This document shows, piece after piece, positions 22,360 through 33,737 of a stretch of 64,000 bases of DNA; the first letter of the stretch is position 1, and the number at the start of each line of letters is the position of its first letter. This DNA is from Fomitopsis serialis (taxonomy: Eukaryota; Basidiomycota; Agaricomycetes; Polyporales; Fomitopsidaceae): positions 1 through 64,000 of the forward strand of contig NW_025955095.1 in the NCBI RefSeq assembly GCF_022376445.1. Reading direction: 5' to 3'. The notes under the pieces were generated by a model. The model was not told where the DNA came from. It did not search any database and saw only the letters and a program-made list of their open reading frames with translations. Made by a program: the position numbers and the translations under genes.

Positions 22360-24960
22360 TACCGTGTAATATTTCGTAGTATAGACTCCTGCTTGAAATA
22401 TCGAAGATGATATGTTCTTGTCGGACAGACGTGTACTCACCACGCCCGGATGCAGGCAGGGATGTATCTGCATCCCGAAGGCTCTCTCGCGTTCCAAACG
22501 CGTGTAGTAGAGACCTCCGATAAATCTATCCATCGCGACTATGTACATGCTCTCTGTACCTACATTGCACGGGGCCGTCGGGCACACATATCTGCGTGGT
22601 CGCTGCACGCAGGTACCGCCGCCGACAGCGCCGCGTTCCCGCCCATGCTACCGTGCTCGATGGAGCCCCCACGCGGCGGCAGACGGCGAGGATGCGGGCC
22701 CATGAGGTCACACCTCTTGTGTATACGCCCCACCATCGTCCCAAATCGCAGCACCCGCCTCGCGTCCTGCCCGCGCCGTTCCCAACGATTTCGCGACAGC
22801 CCTGCCCAGAGAAAGAGACAGTAGTACCGCGACCAGCGCGACAGCACTCACCTCGCCGCCCCGTCACGACTGGACACCCGCGGCCGGGGACGCTCACGGC
22901 TGTGGACGCGCGCGGGAGACGGCCTTGTCGACGAGCGGGCTGGGGGCAAGTGCTGATGGCAGTGTCTGCTGCGAGGAGGGAAACGGCGGCGACAAAGGCG
23001 TTCGCTTGCGCACCAGGTCAGGGGTGGTCCTGTGAGTACCGCCAGGCAGCATCTGACGAGTCGGGGAAGGACGTCTGCGCCACCTCGTACGATGCTGCAG
23101 CCCGTCCGATCGCACTTCTGACAACCCGGGACGTCTGGGACGCGCTGTGCGTAAGTACCGCGTCGGTCGCTCAGTGTGGCCGTCGTGAGACGTGCAGCCT
23201 GGGGCCCCTGCGACTGGAGCCCTACTCCGAAGAGTCGCAGCAGCGGGAGGTGCTGAGCCAAACGAACGTCCGAGGGCCGCCCCACAACTCCGCCAGCACA
23301 CACAACCGTCCGCGACCTGTGATCACCACATCGCGGAAGCGACGGCGACTGGACGCGCTGACGAGTGCCTCGGCGGGTGGGTACAGATGTGGGGCTGTAG
23401 AGGGGCATCGGTGAGTCGCGTTTCTGAGCCGCATCGGACAAGGATGTGCTAACCGTCTTGCCGAAGACGCAGCCGTCCCGTCGCCTCTGTTCGGCCAGGG
23501 CGTGTGCGCGAGTGGTCGGACACGGCGTGGAGTCGGTACGCGCGACGGTGAGCGCCTATTGATGTCGGTGCTTGAGCTCGCTGACGACGGGTGTCTCGCC
23601 GCAGGTCTTGAACGACTGCGAGAGCCGTTCCACGGACGTGCCTTGTTCCACGGGGAAGACTCGGTTGGGTGCCGCGATGCGAGCAGGTATGGACTCAGCT
23701 GCGCCCGTGCGTCGCGTTTGTACGACGACGCGCGCTGCGAGGGACGTACGCGGCCGAGAGACCTCAGCGGGAAGACTGCGTGAGGTGAGGTTTGCGGGAA
23801 ATTGTAGACAGATAATGACATGGAACGCATCTTCGAGCGCGCCGCCCGCGATGTACCCCGGTTGTGTTCGTTTGTTTCGGGCGAGGCGTGACGAACCGTA
23901 ACTAAGTGATGTGGCCAGGGGAGTGTGTAGACATGGTGAATTGTCGTACGTAGTGCTGCCGAGACAACGGTTCAGCACAATATCATCTGACCTCGACGGG
24001 GAGCAGCACGAACGCGAGACACGTACCATTCGCAGACGCGGTCACCTCGACTTGCGGGCGCGCTCTGTGTCGGGGTGGGCGGAAGTGAGGCATGAGCGCA
24101 GCGTCCTTCAGCGAGGGATGTGGGCCAAGTCCAGCGCGACGTGCGGGAGATGTCGTAAGCAACATCTTCTCCGACGTTGCATAGCCCAGCGCGAAAGCTG
24201 CGGGTAGCGAGGAGAGCGAGCGGGGAGCGCCCCTGGGCGGGATTGTCGGACGTAGGGATGCCGAAATGACGGTTCATCATCCGGTCTACGCCGTGAGCGC
24301 AGACGCGGGGTAGTACGAACGCGAGACACGCACTATCCGAAGACGTGGTCACGTCGACTTGCGGGCGCGCTCCGTGTTTGGGTGAGGCGCGGGCGCGGCG
24401 TCGTCCAGCGAGGGCTGTGGGCCAAGTCCACCGCGACGTGCATGAGATGCCGTAGGCAATGTCTTCTCAGACGTTGGATAGCCTGCGTGACGGCTGCGGG
24501 TAGCGAGGAGAGCGAGGGGGAGCACGCACCAGGCGGTGTCACGCAGAACGGGAAGCAGCGCACCGTTCCGCGCGAGACAGTGACTGGCAGCGGTATGGGA
24601 CGTGAAGGCACGCTATCAAGGGCGCGTGCGCAATGAGGCTGCGAGGAGGCGAGTTGGGTGAGGAAGACAAATGGGAGCAATCAGACAAGGAAAGGAAAGA
24701 CTGACCTCTGAGCCGGAAGACCGCACACAACATGGCGTTCGGGGTGTCGAACGATTCGCCTCGGTGAAGCGCATCAGGCGGCGGGGGCGGGATGTGCAGG
24801 CTAAAGGGACGGGGAGAGGCAGAAGGGACGAGAACAGGTAGAGGCAAGGAGAGACAAGGGACGGCCAGAGGGCGGCCAGAGGCGGCGAGGGTGGACGGTG
24901 CTGGACGTCGGACAAGACTCACAAGAGAGCATGCACGCTGAGTGTGGCAAGACGCGCGAA
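22360..24960. other. GC-rich spacer without recognisable gene
   Basis: About 2.6 kb between F-box loci D and E. Long overlapping open frames exist on both strands but are Arg/Pro/Ser-rich and match no family I know. Several minus-strand splice-donor-like words occur (GGTGAGT at about 22436 and 22853, seen as ACTCACC on the plus strand), which could be decayed exons. Parts are similar to the spacer between loci E and F (for example 23404-23420 matches 29480-29496 exactly), pointing to duplication together with an F-box gene. A run of ten C lies at 22322-22331. Confidence 0.5.
24008..24521. repeat. two direct tandem units, offset about 307 bp
   Basis: The segments 24008-24222 and 24315-24521 are diverged copies of one another. 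Shared words include acgaacgcgagacacg, cgacttgcgggcgcgctc, gtgggccaagtcca and gctgcgggtagcgaggag, in the same order and spacing. Not a recognised transposon; no terminal repeats or target-site duplication seen. Confidence 0.8.
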
Positions 24961-24964
24961 ACAC

Positions 24965-24975
24965 AATCAGGTGAG
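24965..24975 (+). promoter_or_regulatory. shared F-box promoter element
   Basis: AATCAGGTGAG within CACAATCAGGTGAGG, about 195 bp before the ATG of F-box gene E; one change in the first base of the usual GATC. Confidence 0.5.
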
Positions 24976-25169
24976 GACGGCACGGGCGCTACTGACCGTG
25001 TCTCCTCCTCGCTGTCTACACGGACGGCAATACTTGGCACACTGCCAAGAGACTACACCAAGTGATAGCCCTGCAGCGCGTGTCTCGTCCATTGTAACAG
25101 CTCTGTAACTTCGTCGCTCACTATCTTCGGCCACGAACCGCACAGACTACAACTTGTTTACACCGCGCG

Positions 25170-27022
25170 ATGCCACCGTCCGCTCCGAGTCGGCTTCCGC
25201 TGGAGCTTTTGGGCGTGATACTTGAACAGCTGGCGACACACGCTCATGCTCAGGATCTGGAAGATGGTGACATCAGTCTCGAAGACAGTCGCATTGCGCG
25301 TACGGCTCTCGCTAGGTGTGCACGGGCGTCCCGTAGCTTCCACGAGCAAGCGATCAGGATTCTCTGGAGGGAACAGCAGATGGGCCACGCCTGCGACGCT
25401 GTCCTGTCGAACTTTGATTTCGGCTCTGTCAAGTGGCCTGAGCAGGACGAAGGCACCTGGGGAGGAGGACCAGAGTCCGATGATGAGGCGAACGATGATA
25501 TGGCGGTGGGGATCGATCCCTATGACTATCCATTTACCTATGTGAGTCTCGGGTTATGTCTTTTGGTAATATTGCTCTTCTGACCGAACGACGTGCAAAG
25601 AAATACGTCTCAGGGCCCATCACCACGGAGGAATGGTCGCGCTTCGAGTACTATGCCCAGTTCGTCCGTGTGCTCCGCTACTTGAACGAGGAGACGATCG
25701 ACCCCTCTGTCTTCTTTTACCTCCAGCAGCATGCCCGTGGCAAGCCGCTTTTCCTCAATCTGCGCGAGCTCGTATGGGAACACGCCACGCCTGAGGTAGC
25801 GTCCGTCATCACGCCGACCATCAGCATCCTTCGTCTCCCTGAAGACCATGGCGAAGAGGAGAACGGCTCTCAGTTGCGCGAGTTTGGGTACCGCATGCGA
25901 CGACACACGTTCAAACAACTTCTCCCCAGCATCCTCGAGCGTCTTCCAGAACTGGAAGAGCTCGAATTACGGGCATTCGGTCATGAAGCCTTCTGGTTTC
26001 CATTCATATCGACACCACATGGTCGCTTCGTCATTCAAACGCTCCGCACTCTCCGTATACGCGAGTCGCGTCGCGCCCTCATGAGAGTGGCTCTCGCAGC
26101 GCTGTCCACGATTGAGGGACTCGCCGAGCTCAAGATTGACCTGGATGAAAGAGGTGGTGTACACGATCCTGCGGCGGACCATGACAAGGGCATGCCTCCT
26201 GTCCGTGCGTTTGCAAATCTGAAGCACCTACAGATCGAGGGGCGGACGACAGGAGTAGCTGCCGTCTTCGCTGCGATCGCCGCGCCTGGACTAGAGGTCA
26301 TCGAGCTAACTTGCGGGGGCTGGCAATCGGATCCAGAAAGAGGACGTATCCCCATGGTGGAGAACGCGCTGTCCACGATCTTCGGCCAACTGCGTCGCCG
26401 GAACGCAGCGTCCCTGCAAAAGCTCCACCTTGCCCTGCGTCAGTTCGACGAGCCCCTTTTTCTCGGAGACACAGCGCCTGACACGCCACCTCTCAATGTT
26501 CTTGCAAGTCCATTGCTCGAGCTCCGTCATCTCCAGGACCTCCAGATACACCAGTACGAGCTGACTGTCGGGTACTCGCGTGTCAATGTCCCTGCCTTAG
26601 TGGCGGCTTGGCCCATGTTACGGAGCCTCGCCTTACCGAACGTCCTCATCAACCTCGAATCTCTGCAACTCGTCTCGCGTACGTGCCCTAAGCTCGAAAG
26701 CCTGACAGTCAAGACTATCATATGGCACTCGTCCGACATCGCGGGACTGCTAGACAGCAGTCCCTCCGACCTGGGTCCTGTGAACCGGGGCGCGAACAGG
26801 TCTGCGCTTCAAGTGCTACGCATTTCCCATCCGTGGACCTTGAAGACCATGGAACCTGATACCATCAGCAGTATTGCACGCCTCCTGGACTTGCTCTATC
26901 CCGAGCTCATCCCTGAGCGGTGCTCCGGGAAGAACACCCCTCTTTTCGAAGGTCAGAAAAGCTGGCTCAACATCATGGATGAAGTGGAAAAGTTACAGCT
27001 GGCACGACGGAATGGTGTGTAG
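25170..27022 (+). CDS. F-box/LRR-like protein E (intact)
   Basis: Best intact reference copy of the family: exon 1 25170-25541 and exon 2 25601-27022, separated by a 59-nt intron (GTGAG...AAAG) that must be removed, giving 597 residues. The F-box lies at residues about 7-65 (RLPLELLGVILEQL, ALARCARASRSFHEQAIRILWREQQ). An acidic linker follows (ESDDEANDDMAVGIDP), then KYVSGPITTEEWSRFEYYAQF and an LRR-like region with repeated W/L-rich elements, ending EVEKLQLARRNGV. Predicted SCF adaptor with Skp1-binding N-terminus and unknown target. Preceded by the shared promoter element. The partial copy at 35.9 kb is closest to this gene. Confidence 0.85.
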
Positions 27023-28651
27023 ATCGCTTAGCGTGTTGTCAAACTGTCGAGCTAAGCGCGATATTTTGATCCAGCATGAGTGCTGTTCAGTGCCGCCATG
27101 AGTGTTCGTAGGTAGCTCTTTTTCCTACATACTACACCATAGATATGTGCTTACCTTGACAACCCGTAGTGTAGATGCTTCAATGGACGGCAGATTTAAC
27201 TCTGATGGGGTACATATCCTGCAGGACTTCGTTTTCCTGGTAAAACGCAAGTCACGATGCTGGCGAGCATCAATGCTCCTGACTGAACACTCCATAATTC
27301 GGGCCCGCATTCGGCGAAGACAAGTTACATGGGCACTATTGTACGCGTGTGTACAAGGTTCGGGGCGAGTGGGCGGTGCGATACTTGGAGAAGACCTTCC
27401 CTCTGGGCTGTACAATATCGCCCTCCGCTAACCCTTGACAATTCCAAGCCAGTGCGATGTCATCCTAAATAGGTTTAAATCGACGATCGGTCGTGGAGAT
27501 GATCCAATCTTTGTCGGCGCATTTCCCAGTTCGATTGTCGAGCGAAACACCCATGGTTCCTTCTCTGACCTTGTCGCGACAATAGGGCTTCCTCGTGGAT
27601 GTATGCCATGCCCAAGCCTTCCATGTAGTTTCTGAAACGCGGCTCAATGAGGTTCAAAGTCGCGTCAATACATAGTTTGCGGTCACTCGAGTGTCGCCGA
27701 GTCTCAGCAGCTGCAGGTACGTCATCTCTCATGGTACGCGAGCTGTTGCGTGCTAGTTAAGTGCCGGTGGACTGATTATTTGCGGATACTCTCAGGCCGA
27801 ACGGGTTCGATAGCTCGACGGGAGGCGTACATGATGTTCCCAGCGGTTCGCACGTTGTCGGATGGCGGCGGTCATGGCCGGTTGAAGTGAAGACCTCGCA
27901 AGGTTCGCTGGAACGTTGATGTGTGCGTCGTCTGGACGTGGCCGTACACGTCCTCATCTTCCATTTCATAGCAAACTTGACCATCTGGCGTGTGTGTAGA
28001 CATCGCAGGCGAAGCCTGCGACGGGCTCTTCGATACCTCGCACTCCACGTATGTAGATATCAGGTGTAGAACAAGACTGAACATATCTATTGCTCGAGAT
28101 GTTATGTATATGTTTTTGTACCTACACGGGACAGTCCAACGCGCGCAGCACACTCGTCTTCCGTCACGGCACCAGTCGCCTACGCTGCGAGAAGTATCAC
28201 GCCGATACGCAAACAGTGGGGCATGACTAGACCGTCGCCGCGTCCCCGCCCGCCCGAGCACGAACTCCCGACGTGCCGTCGGAGGCTACCGATCTGCAGA
28301 GCTGTTCGGGTGCTCCACGCTCCAGACTACCGGTGCCCTAGCTCGCGTCCTGGTTATACCGTCCCGCGTAGCCTCGCCACGCATTCAGTCATTCGACGAG
28401 AAGAACAAATCCACAGCAACGTCAGTACCACGCTTGTTGCGGGAGCACTCACCTCCCAGTATGTCCTCGTCCTGAGCATTGGACATCGACCGCAATCCAG
28501 GGACGTTGTACGAAGACCGTTTCGAGTGCGCTCCGCTGACAAGGGAGCCCCGTGTGCGCGGTCATCCGGAGGATTCGACATTCAACAGGGGAAGGTGGCC
28601 AGAGCTCGGCTGTCAAGGCAGACGCCAGTGGCGCGCATTGGACGCGAGTAC

Positions 28652-29045
28652 CTCCCTCGCCGGCTGATCTATTAGAACGAACTTGTGAGAATATTGGCAA
28701 ATGGAAGACGTGCGCACTTTTCCTTACGATGCCTCCATTAAATGACTTGTCACGGTCAAGGCGTACTCTTTGAAGCCTGCAGAGGCCATCCCGAGTGCAG
28801 AACACGGCTTCGTCGGTAAGGCAACTCCTGGGTCGGTTGGCTTGGGTCGACATTCCGCAAAGTAGGTGGTGAGATGGAGTTTTCGCGTGATTGAATGCGT
28901 GTCCCTCCCTCGCCGGTTGGCTAAACGGGACGACCGTGTCAGAGTATCGGTGAATGGAAGGACGTACGCACCCTCTCGCACAAGGCCTCTACCGACTGAC
29001 CAGAAGCACAGCTCGTCACAACTACTTTTCGTCCAAGGCGTACCA
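28652..29045. repeat. two direct repeat units, offset about 252 bp
   Basis: 28652-28775 and 28904-29045 are diverged direct repeats: cctccctcgccggytg, then an AGARTATYGG...AATGGAAG-GACGTRCGCAC stretch, then caaggcgtac, in the same order. Similar in style to the tandem units at 24.0-24.5 kb but different in sequence. Confidence 0.7.
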
Positions 29046-29454
29046 CATCCGCCGTCGACCTTGCCTACATGAGAGTTGAAGGAGCCTCGCCAGGCAATCG
29101 CGCGTCGTCACCGTCCCCCTGCTCGGTGAGCGTACGCGGGAGCCTCGTTCCACGTAGCACGACGTCCGAGGTAGCCGCGTAACGTCCACCATACAGGATG
29201 AATCGCCGAAGACGAACCTTCTCCAATTAACGTGCACGCACTCCCGAACTTGAAGAACGATGCATCTTGCTGCGCCACCGTGTGTGCCCCATCGGTGTCC
29301 GTCCGTGCAGCGTGCGTGCGTCTGTGTCTGAAATACCGACAAGAGCTGCCATCCTCGTATTCGCGCGCGGTGCTCGAAAAGGCGACGGCGACTGGGGGCG
29401 ACTGGCTTCGCGCTGACGAGCACACCGAGCAGGCGAAGCATAAAAGCAAGGGCT

Positions 29455-29473
29455 GGGGGGGGGGGGGGGGGGG
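29455..29473. repeat. poly-G homopolymer, 19 bases
   Basis: Uninterrupted run of 19 G. It produces artificial poly-Pro and poly-Gly in overlapping frames, and its true length may be misassembled. Confidence 0.95.
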
Positions 29474-30935
29474 CGACGAGGCATCGGTGAGTCGCGCTCT
29501 TCATCGCGTCAGATCATACATAGATGGTGGAGCACTTACCGCGTCTTGCACACGGGCTCGGGTGCGACGTGCACCAACATCGTCGGCGTGAGCAGGCGAG
29601 GTCCCGTTCGGCTGACTTTGACCTTGGAGCCTGCTGGTGTCGAAACTTGCTTACCAGGGATCTTCCTGGCCGCCCTGCCTTGCCGGGCTGCGTCGACGGT
29701 TGAGGGAAACGAGCGACTGGGCCTGCGACGCGGGCTTGTGCGGGAGAGCACACTTTACGCTTGCGTGTGCGGTCGCTGCGGGTGAGGGGAGACGATGGGG
29801 TTGGGCGTCGGTGTCGAATGTGTCACGTTCAGCGACCAATGTCCGCGCCAGACGTTGTAGGCGAGTGCGTATAGGCCCTGCAGACAGCTGCAGGTTGGGA
29901 GAGCGTCTGTAAGATCGTACGCGTTCGTCGAGAATCTTCTGCGCAACACCATCTGGCGTGTGTTTCCAAGTGACTGAAGTTGGGCGCACCTGTGGTGATG
30001 GGTTCCTATGTGTACTACGAGGCACGGAGAGCGCTTGCGACGTATGTGGTAGTCTGTAGCATCGTCTGGGGGGCTGTCCGTTGTGTGCTGTCAATTGGGC
30101 CGTACGTGGTTGTCCCGCATGCGATGCCGGACGTACCGCGAGCCGCGCGGAACGCCGGATGTCTGAAAAAACGTCTCAGGATGAGAGGCGAGCGTGCAGC
30201 GCAGCATGACGCGCGGAGTGGGGTTGCTTCTGGGGTTTGAGGCGGGGAGCGAGGATCGCACAGAACACGACAGAGAGCATCGCGCTGCGCCAGGCATCAC
30301 TCCCAACGAGTCAGAGAGCACGACAAAATTTGATACCGCTTTGGAAGGGTACGAATGGCGGAATGAGGACGGCGGAGGGCTGAGAGGAGTGGGACGTTAG
30401 GAGACATGATTTCTCGATAGATGCGCGCGGTGGAAGGAACAAAAGGAAAACGGACCTCTGTGAACCAAAGAATCTGTAGAAAGCCTGGCGTTGGGAGGAC
30501 TGGTAAACGTTTCTCGGCTGCGCACATTGGCCCATGGGCACCGGGGGGCAGGACGGGGGTAGACTGCCAGTGAAGGAACGGGAGAAGAAGAGAGACAGCG
30601 AACGACAAGGGGCACGCATACGGCAGGGAAGGGACAGCATAGCAGCGGCCGGGCGAGAACAGAGCGAGGACAGGCAGACAGAGGTCGTCGAGCGGTCGAG
30701 TGTTGGAATTGAGACGACACGGCAGCCAATGAGACGCGATAGAGGTGGCGAATGGCCACTCGCGGGATATGTAGGCGCAGATACGCTCTGAGAGAACATC
30801 CATAGAGGTACGTACCGTAGTCGAAGCAACGCGCGAGGACGAGGAGGGGTAGTCTCCCGTAGGCAGACCCTAAACACGACCTTGTTGAGTGGGGAGGGCG
30901 GTCGTATGAGGAGGGGGAACGCGTAACGGAAACAC

Positions 30936-30946
30936 GATCATGTGAT
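30936..30946 (+). promoter_or_regulatory. shared F-box promoter element (variant)
   Basis: GATCATGTGAT in ACACGATCATGTGATGG, about 312 bp before the ATG of F-box gene F. One central G to T change relative to the other copies; this makes it a near-perfect palindrome ATCA-TG-TGAT. Confidence 0.5.
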
Positions 30947-31257
30947 GGTCACGATGCTGCGTGCAGCGTTGCCCTAGCGGTCTTCAAGCTAGCTTCAAAG
31001 CTTCAACGACCAGCTTGGCAGTACCTGCGACGTCTCACTGTCCATATATAACTCTGCATTCTCGCATGTCAATAAGCCCACAAACTCTGTTCATGAGTCA
31101 TTGAAGTCCGCTCACCGTGACTACCGCTACCTCCAATGCGACTCGAAGAGACCACGGTGAGTACTTCAATCATCAATTTGCTTCAGCTTCCTCTGAAACA
31201 TTCCTGGAATGATACTCAGGTGCTGTAAACCGCTGGATTACGCGTTACGAGTACGAT

Positions 31258-33026
31258 ATGCCTCAGCCCCAAGCCTGCAGGATTCCCCTCGAGCTGGTGG
31301 ATGAAATATTTCAAAAGCTACCACCCCAAACACGCCATCTTTTCAAACACCACAAAATTAACAAAGACGAAGCTCATTGGAATCGTGTTGCTCTGGCAAG
31401 ATGTGCACACGTGTGTCGCGCGTTCCACGAATCGGCCGTAAGGGTTCTTTGGAAAGATTTGGAATTGGGTGCCTTTCTCGAAGCCGTCTTACGGAGCCTC
31501 GATTATGGCGCCGTCAAGTGGCCTGAGAGGCACCAGGACGACTGGGGAGGGGGAGATGCCTCGGACGATGAGGATAATGAAGACGTAGCTGTGGGCGTTG
31601 AGCCGGAAAGGTATTTGTACAGCTATGTGAGCTCTGAACCAGTGGATCGCGATGCTCTGACTGACTGATATACAAGAAATACTTACCTGGGCCTATCTCT
31701 GCTGAAGAATGGGCACGATTCACGCACTATGCCGCCTTTGTCCGCATCCTCCGCTATGCCCCATTTGTGGAGAGCATCGACCCGACTCTTTTCTTTTTCC
31801 TGCAGCAGCATGCGCAGGGGACGCCGCTATTTCCGAACTTGCACGAGCTTGTATGGAGTAACGCGACGCCCGAGGTCTTGGCAGTAATTTCACCATCCAT
31901 TCGCCTACTGGACCTTACAGAAAGCAACGACGACGACTACACCTATGCCGAGATGCGCGAATTCTCGTATCGCGCGCGGCGACACGCCTTGAAGGCACTC
32001 CTGCCGACCATTCTACGAGGTGCCCCGAACCTTGAAGAACTCCGGCTACGAACGATGGGACACGAGGTCTTCTGGTTTCCCCTCCAACCAGCACCCGGAG
32101 ACTGGTTCTTCAATAGAAACATCCGAGTCCTCCACATCTCCGAGTCGTGTCGTGCCGTCATGCGAGCCGCCCTTACTGTCATCTCTACAATGAAGGAACT
32201 CCTCGAGCTCGGGATCCGCCTCGTCGAATCGGGTCCTACGTACGATCTCGAGGATGACGACCTTTCGGACGTGCGAACATTCGAGAATCTGAAACACCTA
32301 GAAATCTGGGGAGAAGCGACTGGGGTGGCAACCCTCGTCGACGCGATTGTTGCACCGAACCTGGAGGATGTGGAAATTATAATCTTCACAGGGCCAGAGG
32401 ACAGTGATCCCTCCATGGTGGAGGCTGAGCTGTCCACGATCTTCAAAACCCTGCCCCTCCGGAATGCGGCAACTCTGCGGAGACTGCGTCTCAGCATATG
32501 GTGCCTCTGCGCACCCCTGTTCCCCAGCGAAGTGTCAACCGATCCGTCCTTCTCCACCGTCGCGCGTCCACTGCTCGAGCTTCGCCGTCTCCAGGATGTC
32601 TGTATTGATCAACGTGTCAGGCGCGGAGCTTTAAACGTGAGCGCCTCTGCCTTGGCAGCAGCGTGGCCTGCGCTGCGTGCCCTCGCCTTGCCAGAAGTCA
32701 TCGTCTCCCCCAATGCGCTTCGAGCCATCGCACGGACATGTCCTCGGCTGGAGCAGCTGAAGGTGAAGGCCCTATCACCCGAGTTCCACTACAACCCTTC
32801 CCGGTTGGTCGTAGACGACTCATCTCAACCCACCATCACTGCAGACTCCCACTCGGACTTAGAGAGACCTGCGCTTCGAGAGTTGTGCGTCGATATACCC
32901 CTTAAGGCCGGGTTTCCTGACACGCCCGGCAACATCATCCGCTTCCTGAACACGCTGTTCCCGCAGCTTGTCATTCGACGGCCTGAAGATTTGGTAAAAT
33001 ATGATCCAACGGGCCGAGGCGGATGA
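31258..33026 (+). CDS. F-box/LRR-like protein F (intact)
   Basis: Exon 1 31258-31626 and exon 2 31677-33026 with a 50-nt intron give 572 residues without any frame break. F-box: RIPLELVDEIFQKLPP, then ALARCAHVCRAFHESAVRVLW. Acidic linker: DASDDEDNEDVAVGVEPE. Exon 2 opens KYLPGPISAEEWARFTHYAAF and continues with the family LRR-like region (WSNATPEVLAVISPSIR, SYRARRHALKALLPTIL, ALAAAWPALRALALPEV, IIRFLNTLFPQL). The C-terminus is slightly shorter than in gene E and lacks the final KLQLARR helix. A TATA-like word (catatataac) occurs at about 31043. Predicted SCF adaptor; target unknown. Confidence 0.84.
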
Positions 33027-33458
33027 ACTGCTTGGAAAAGCAAGCAATGGGAATGGACGAGGCACCGTGGACTTGGGCACATGGTGAGCACTTCGAAAGC
33101 GGTCAAGTTCATTATCGAAGGTCAGCTGAGAGGACACTTTCATATAGGATGGACAGGTCGTGTAGCGTGCTAGTGTCCGAGGCGTTGCGCTAGTACGTCA
33201 ACGCAGTCGGTAAATGATATTGTGGTGACTTCTTTGTCGGGCGGCCAAGTACTAGCACGTATCTACACCAGTTGCTTAGTATGGTGCTTCCGATGCTGTC
33301 AAGACCGCGGGCAATGTGAGTAGAATCCGTGTACAAGGCTGAACAGTTTGCAACTCGCCAGGTGAGGCACAGAATCAAAATAATGCATGCAGCTGGCACA
33401 CTCCCGGGCCGATTGTCGCAGCACATCTTGAGCATTGCAGCGACACCGGCAATAACGC

Positions 33459-33469
33459 GATCAGGTGAC
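33459..33469 (+). promoter_or_regulatory. shared F-box promoter element
   Basis: GATCAGGTGAC within ACGCGATCAGGTGACCG, about 269 bp before the ATG of F-box gene G. Confidence 0.55.
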
Positions 33470-33737
33470 CGTGTTGTGCGACGGTGCACAAGAGTCAGAC
33501 GCGCCATACTCAGCACCGTGGACTCCTGCAATTAGCGAGGTCCACACTCAGAGTCATTGATGCTGTTAACGGTTTTCTTAGATCTATCGCTAGTCGTGTA
33601 TTTGTTGTGAGTAGTTTTCGCAAGGTCACCGTCTGCCTCGTACGTAAATTGAACCACGTGCTCGTTCAAATTGTAGCGGTCAACTTGAACTTCACCAGTA
33701 GCGCACCTCCCCAGCTTGCATCTATCGACGACACAAC

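Larger units (their letters stand above)
27023..30930. other. GC-rich spacer without recognisable gene
   Basis: About 3.9 kb between F-box genes E and F. No open frame has recognisable domains. A minus-strand frame at about 27872-28000 (CYEMEDEDVYGHVQTTHTS) and another near 29950 share the short motif HTPDG, but neither makes a convincing gene. The right-hand part (about 28.2-30.9 kb) is partly similar to the spacer 22.4-24.9 kb, for example around 23330-23420 versus 29370-29496 and 24697-24790 versus 30450-30540. I interpret it as a duplicated block of decayed sequence on the minus strand. Confidence 0.5.

Noticed and set aside
22596..23414. 272-codon plus-strand open frame in the D-E spacer
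   Set aside because: Arg/Pro/Ala-rich composition, no motif, overlapped by equally long frames on the other strand; treated as chance in GC-rich sequence.
23911..24207. CxxC-containing plus-strand frame resembling a zinc finger
   Set aside because: Only one CxxC pair, not preserved with spacing in the second tandem unit, and no other zinc-finger ligands.
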